Shown here: positions 41,661 to 41,734 of the stretch, one piece after another
Layout of the letters: each line of letters starts with the position of its first letter
Numbering within the stretch: the first letter of the stretch is position 1
DNA from: an uncultured Bacteroidales bacterium
GTDB lineage: Bacteria > Bacteroidota > Bacteroidia > Bacteroidales > UBA932
Direction of reading: 5' to 3'
DNA: 41,734 bases
NCBI GenBank assembly: GCA_900318955.1
Contig: ONMJ01000017.1
Location: 1 to 41,734, forward strand
Notes under the pieces: generated by a model
The model's database searches: none
What the model saw: the letters and a program-made list of their open reading frames with translations, nothing else
Told to the model about the DNA's origin: nothing
Program-made: the position numbers and the translations under genes

Positions 41661-41734
41661 CATATTTGTAAACGACAAGCAGGTCCCCTGTTCAGGGCCC
41701 GATAGCTCCGGAGAGCGCTGTATGCTTGTTATTT
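41661..41734 (+). ncRNA. Possible structured RNA or leader, cut by the window end
   Basis: A -7-like box CATATTTG (41661-41668) is followed by a non-coding GC-rich run in otherwise AT-rich DNA. ACAAGCA near the start pairs with TGCTTGT near the end, giving a 7-bp closing stem. Inside, CCCTG-TT-CAGGG forms a 5-bp hairpin, and GCTC-CGGA-GAGC another. The folding is by eye only, and I recognise no known RNA family. It could equally be a 5' leader of a gene beyond the window. Confidence 0.3.

Noticed and set aside
41661-41734. SRP RNA, 6S RNA, tmRNA or a known riboswitch at the right edge
   Set aside because: None of the conserved sequence cores of these RNAs is seen, so only an unnamed structured RNA is suggested.
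1-41734. CRISPR arrays, insertion sequences, attachment sites, rRNA or replication origin
   Set aside because: No regularly spaced repeats, transposase genes, inverted-repeat ends, rRNA segments or DnaA-box clusters were noticed when reading the window.

Overview
The window comes from the chromosome of an anaerobic member of the Bacteroidota, most likely the order Bacteroidales. Support: many genes are preceded by the phylum's -7 element TAnnTTTG, sometimes with a TTTG/TTG -33 element about 20 bp upstream; Shine-Dalgarno sequences are mostly absent; and several gene families are typical of the phylum (a DUF4271 membrane protein before hemD, a FeoA-FeoB fusion, an Rnf operon in the order rseC-rnfBCDGEA, split transketolase, menaquinone genes). 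Species cannot be named from sequence reading alone. Most of the window is densely packed housekeeping DNA. I saw no insertion sequence, CRISPR array, rRNA or origin.

Layout. 1-2205: the 3' end of an Rhs/YD-repeat gene whose C-terminal tip is a metzincin-type zinc protease domain, followed by two small exported proteins (candidate immunity proteins) and a strong hairpin. 2215-3660: a CNNM/CBS transporter-like protein and a small EF-hand/amphipathic-helix protein. 3787-7058: split transketolase, ECF sigma factor, a one-pass membrane protein and a Spy-like periplasmic protein. 7063-8526: trmN6, lolD and tRNA-Pro. 8621-14430: a long run with lepA, menA, a SUI1-like factor, DUF4271, hemD, rnpA, yidD and menG. 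14431-15165: a ribbon-helix-helix/PIN toxin-antitoxin pair with a palindrome over its promoter. 15182-20923 (minus strand): alaS, an LptF/G permease fused in frame to methionyl-tRNA formyltransferase, and thiamine pyrophosphokinase. 21009-26668: two M23 peptidase-like proteins (the second lacking a catalytic His), a MerR regulator, a NIF3-like protein, a zinc-ribbon coiled-coil protein, dnaB and rseC. 26698-31855: rnfBCDGEA. 31898-32413: a small outer-membrane barrel protein and its terminator. 32412-34822: an AT-rich accessory island with three exported orphan proteins and two gene relics. 34823-41575: a C4-dicarboxylate transporter, a PPC/DUF296 protein, an exported hypothetical protein, FeoAB, a LuxR-type regulator and a hemerythrin protein. 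41661-41734: a possible structured RNA leaving the window.

How the genes fit together. Menaquinone synthesis (menA, menG), haem synthesis (hemD), the Rnf ferredoxin:NAD+ ion pump, a dicarboxylate antiporter, ferrous iron uptake and a hemerythrin di-iron protein fit an anaerobe that conserves energy with ferredoxin and fumarate and copes with transient O2 or NO. The two AT-rich accessory segments contrast sharply with the housekeeping DNA. Both look like polymorphic-toxin cassette material: one still attached to an Rhs core, the other an orphan set of exported immunity-like genes around a broken HExxH domain.

The most interesting items are the Rhs-metzincin effector with its two exported partner genes, the relic cassette at 32412-34560, the LptF/G-Fmt fusion, the paired M23 genes with one degenerate active site, and the FeoAB/LuxR/hemerythrin block.
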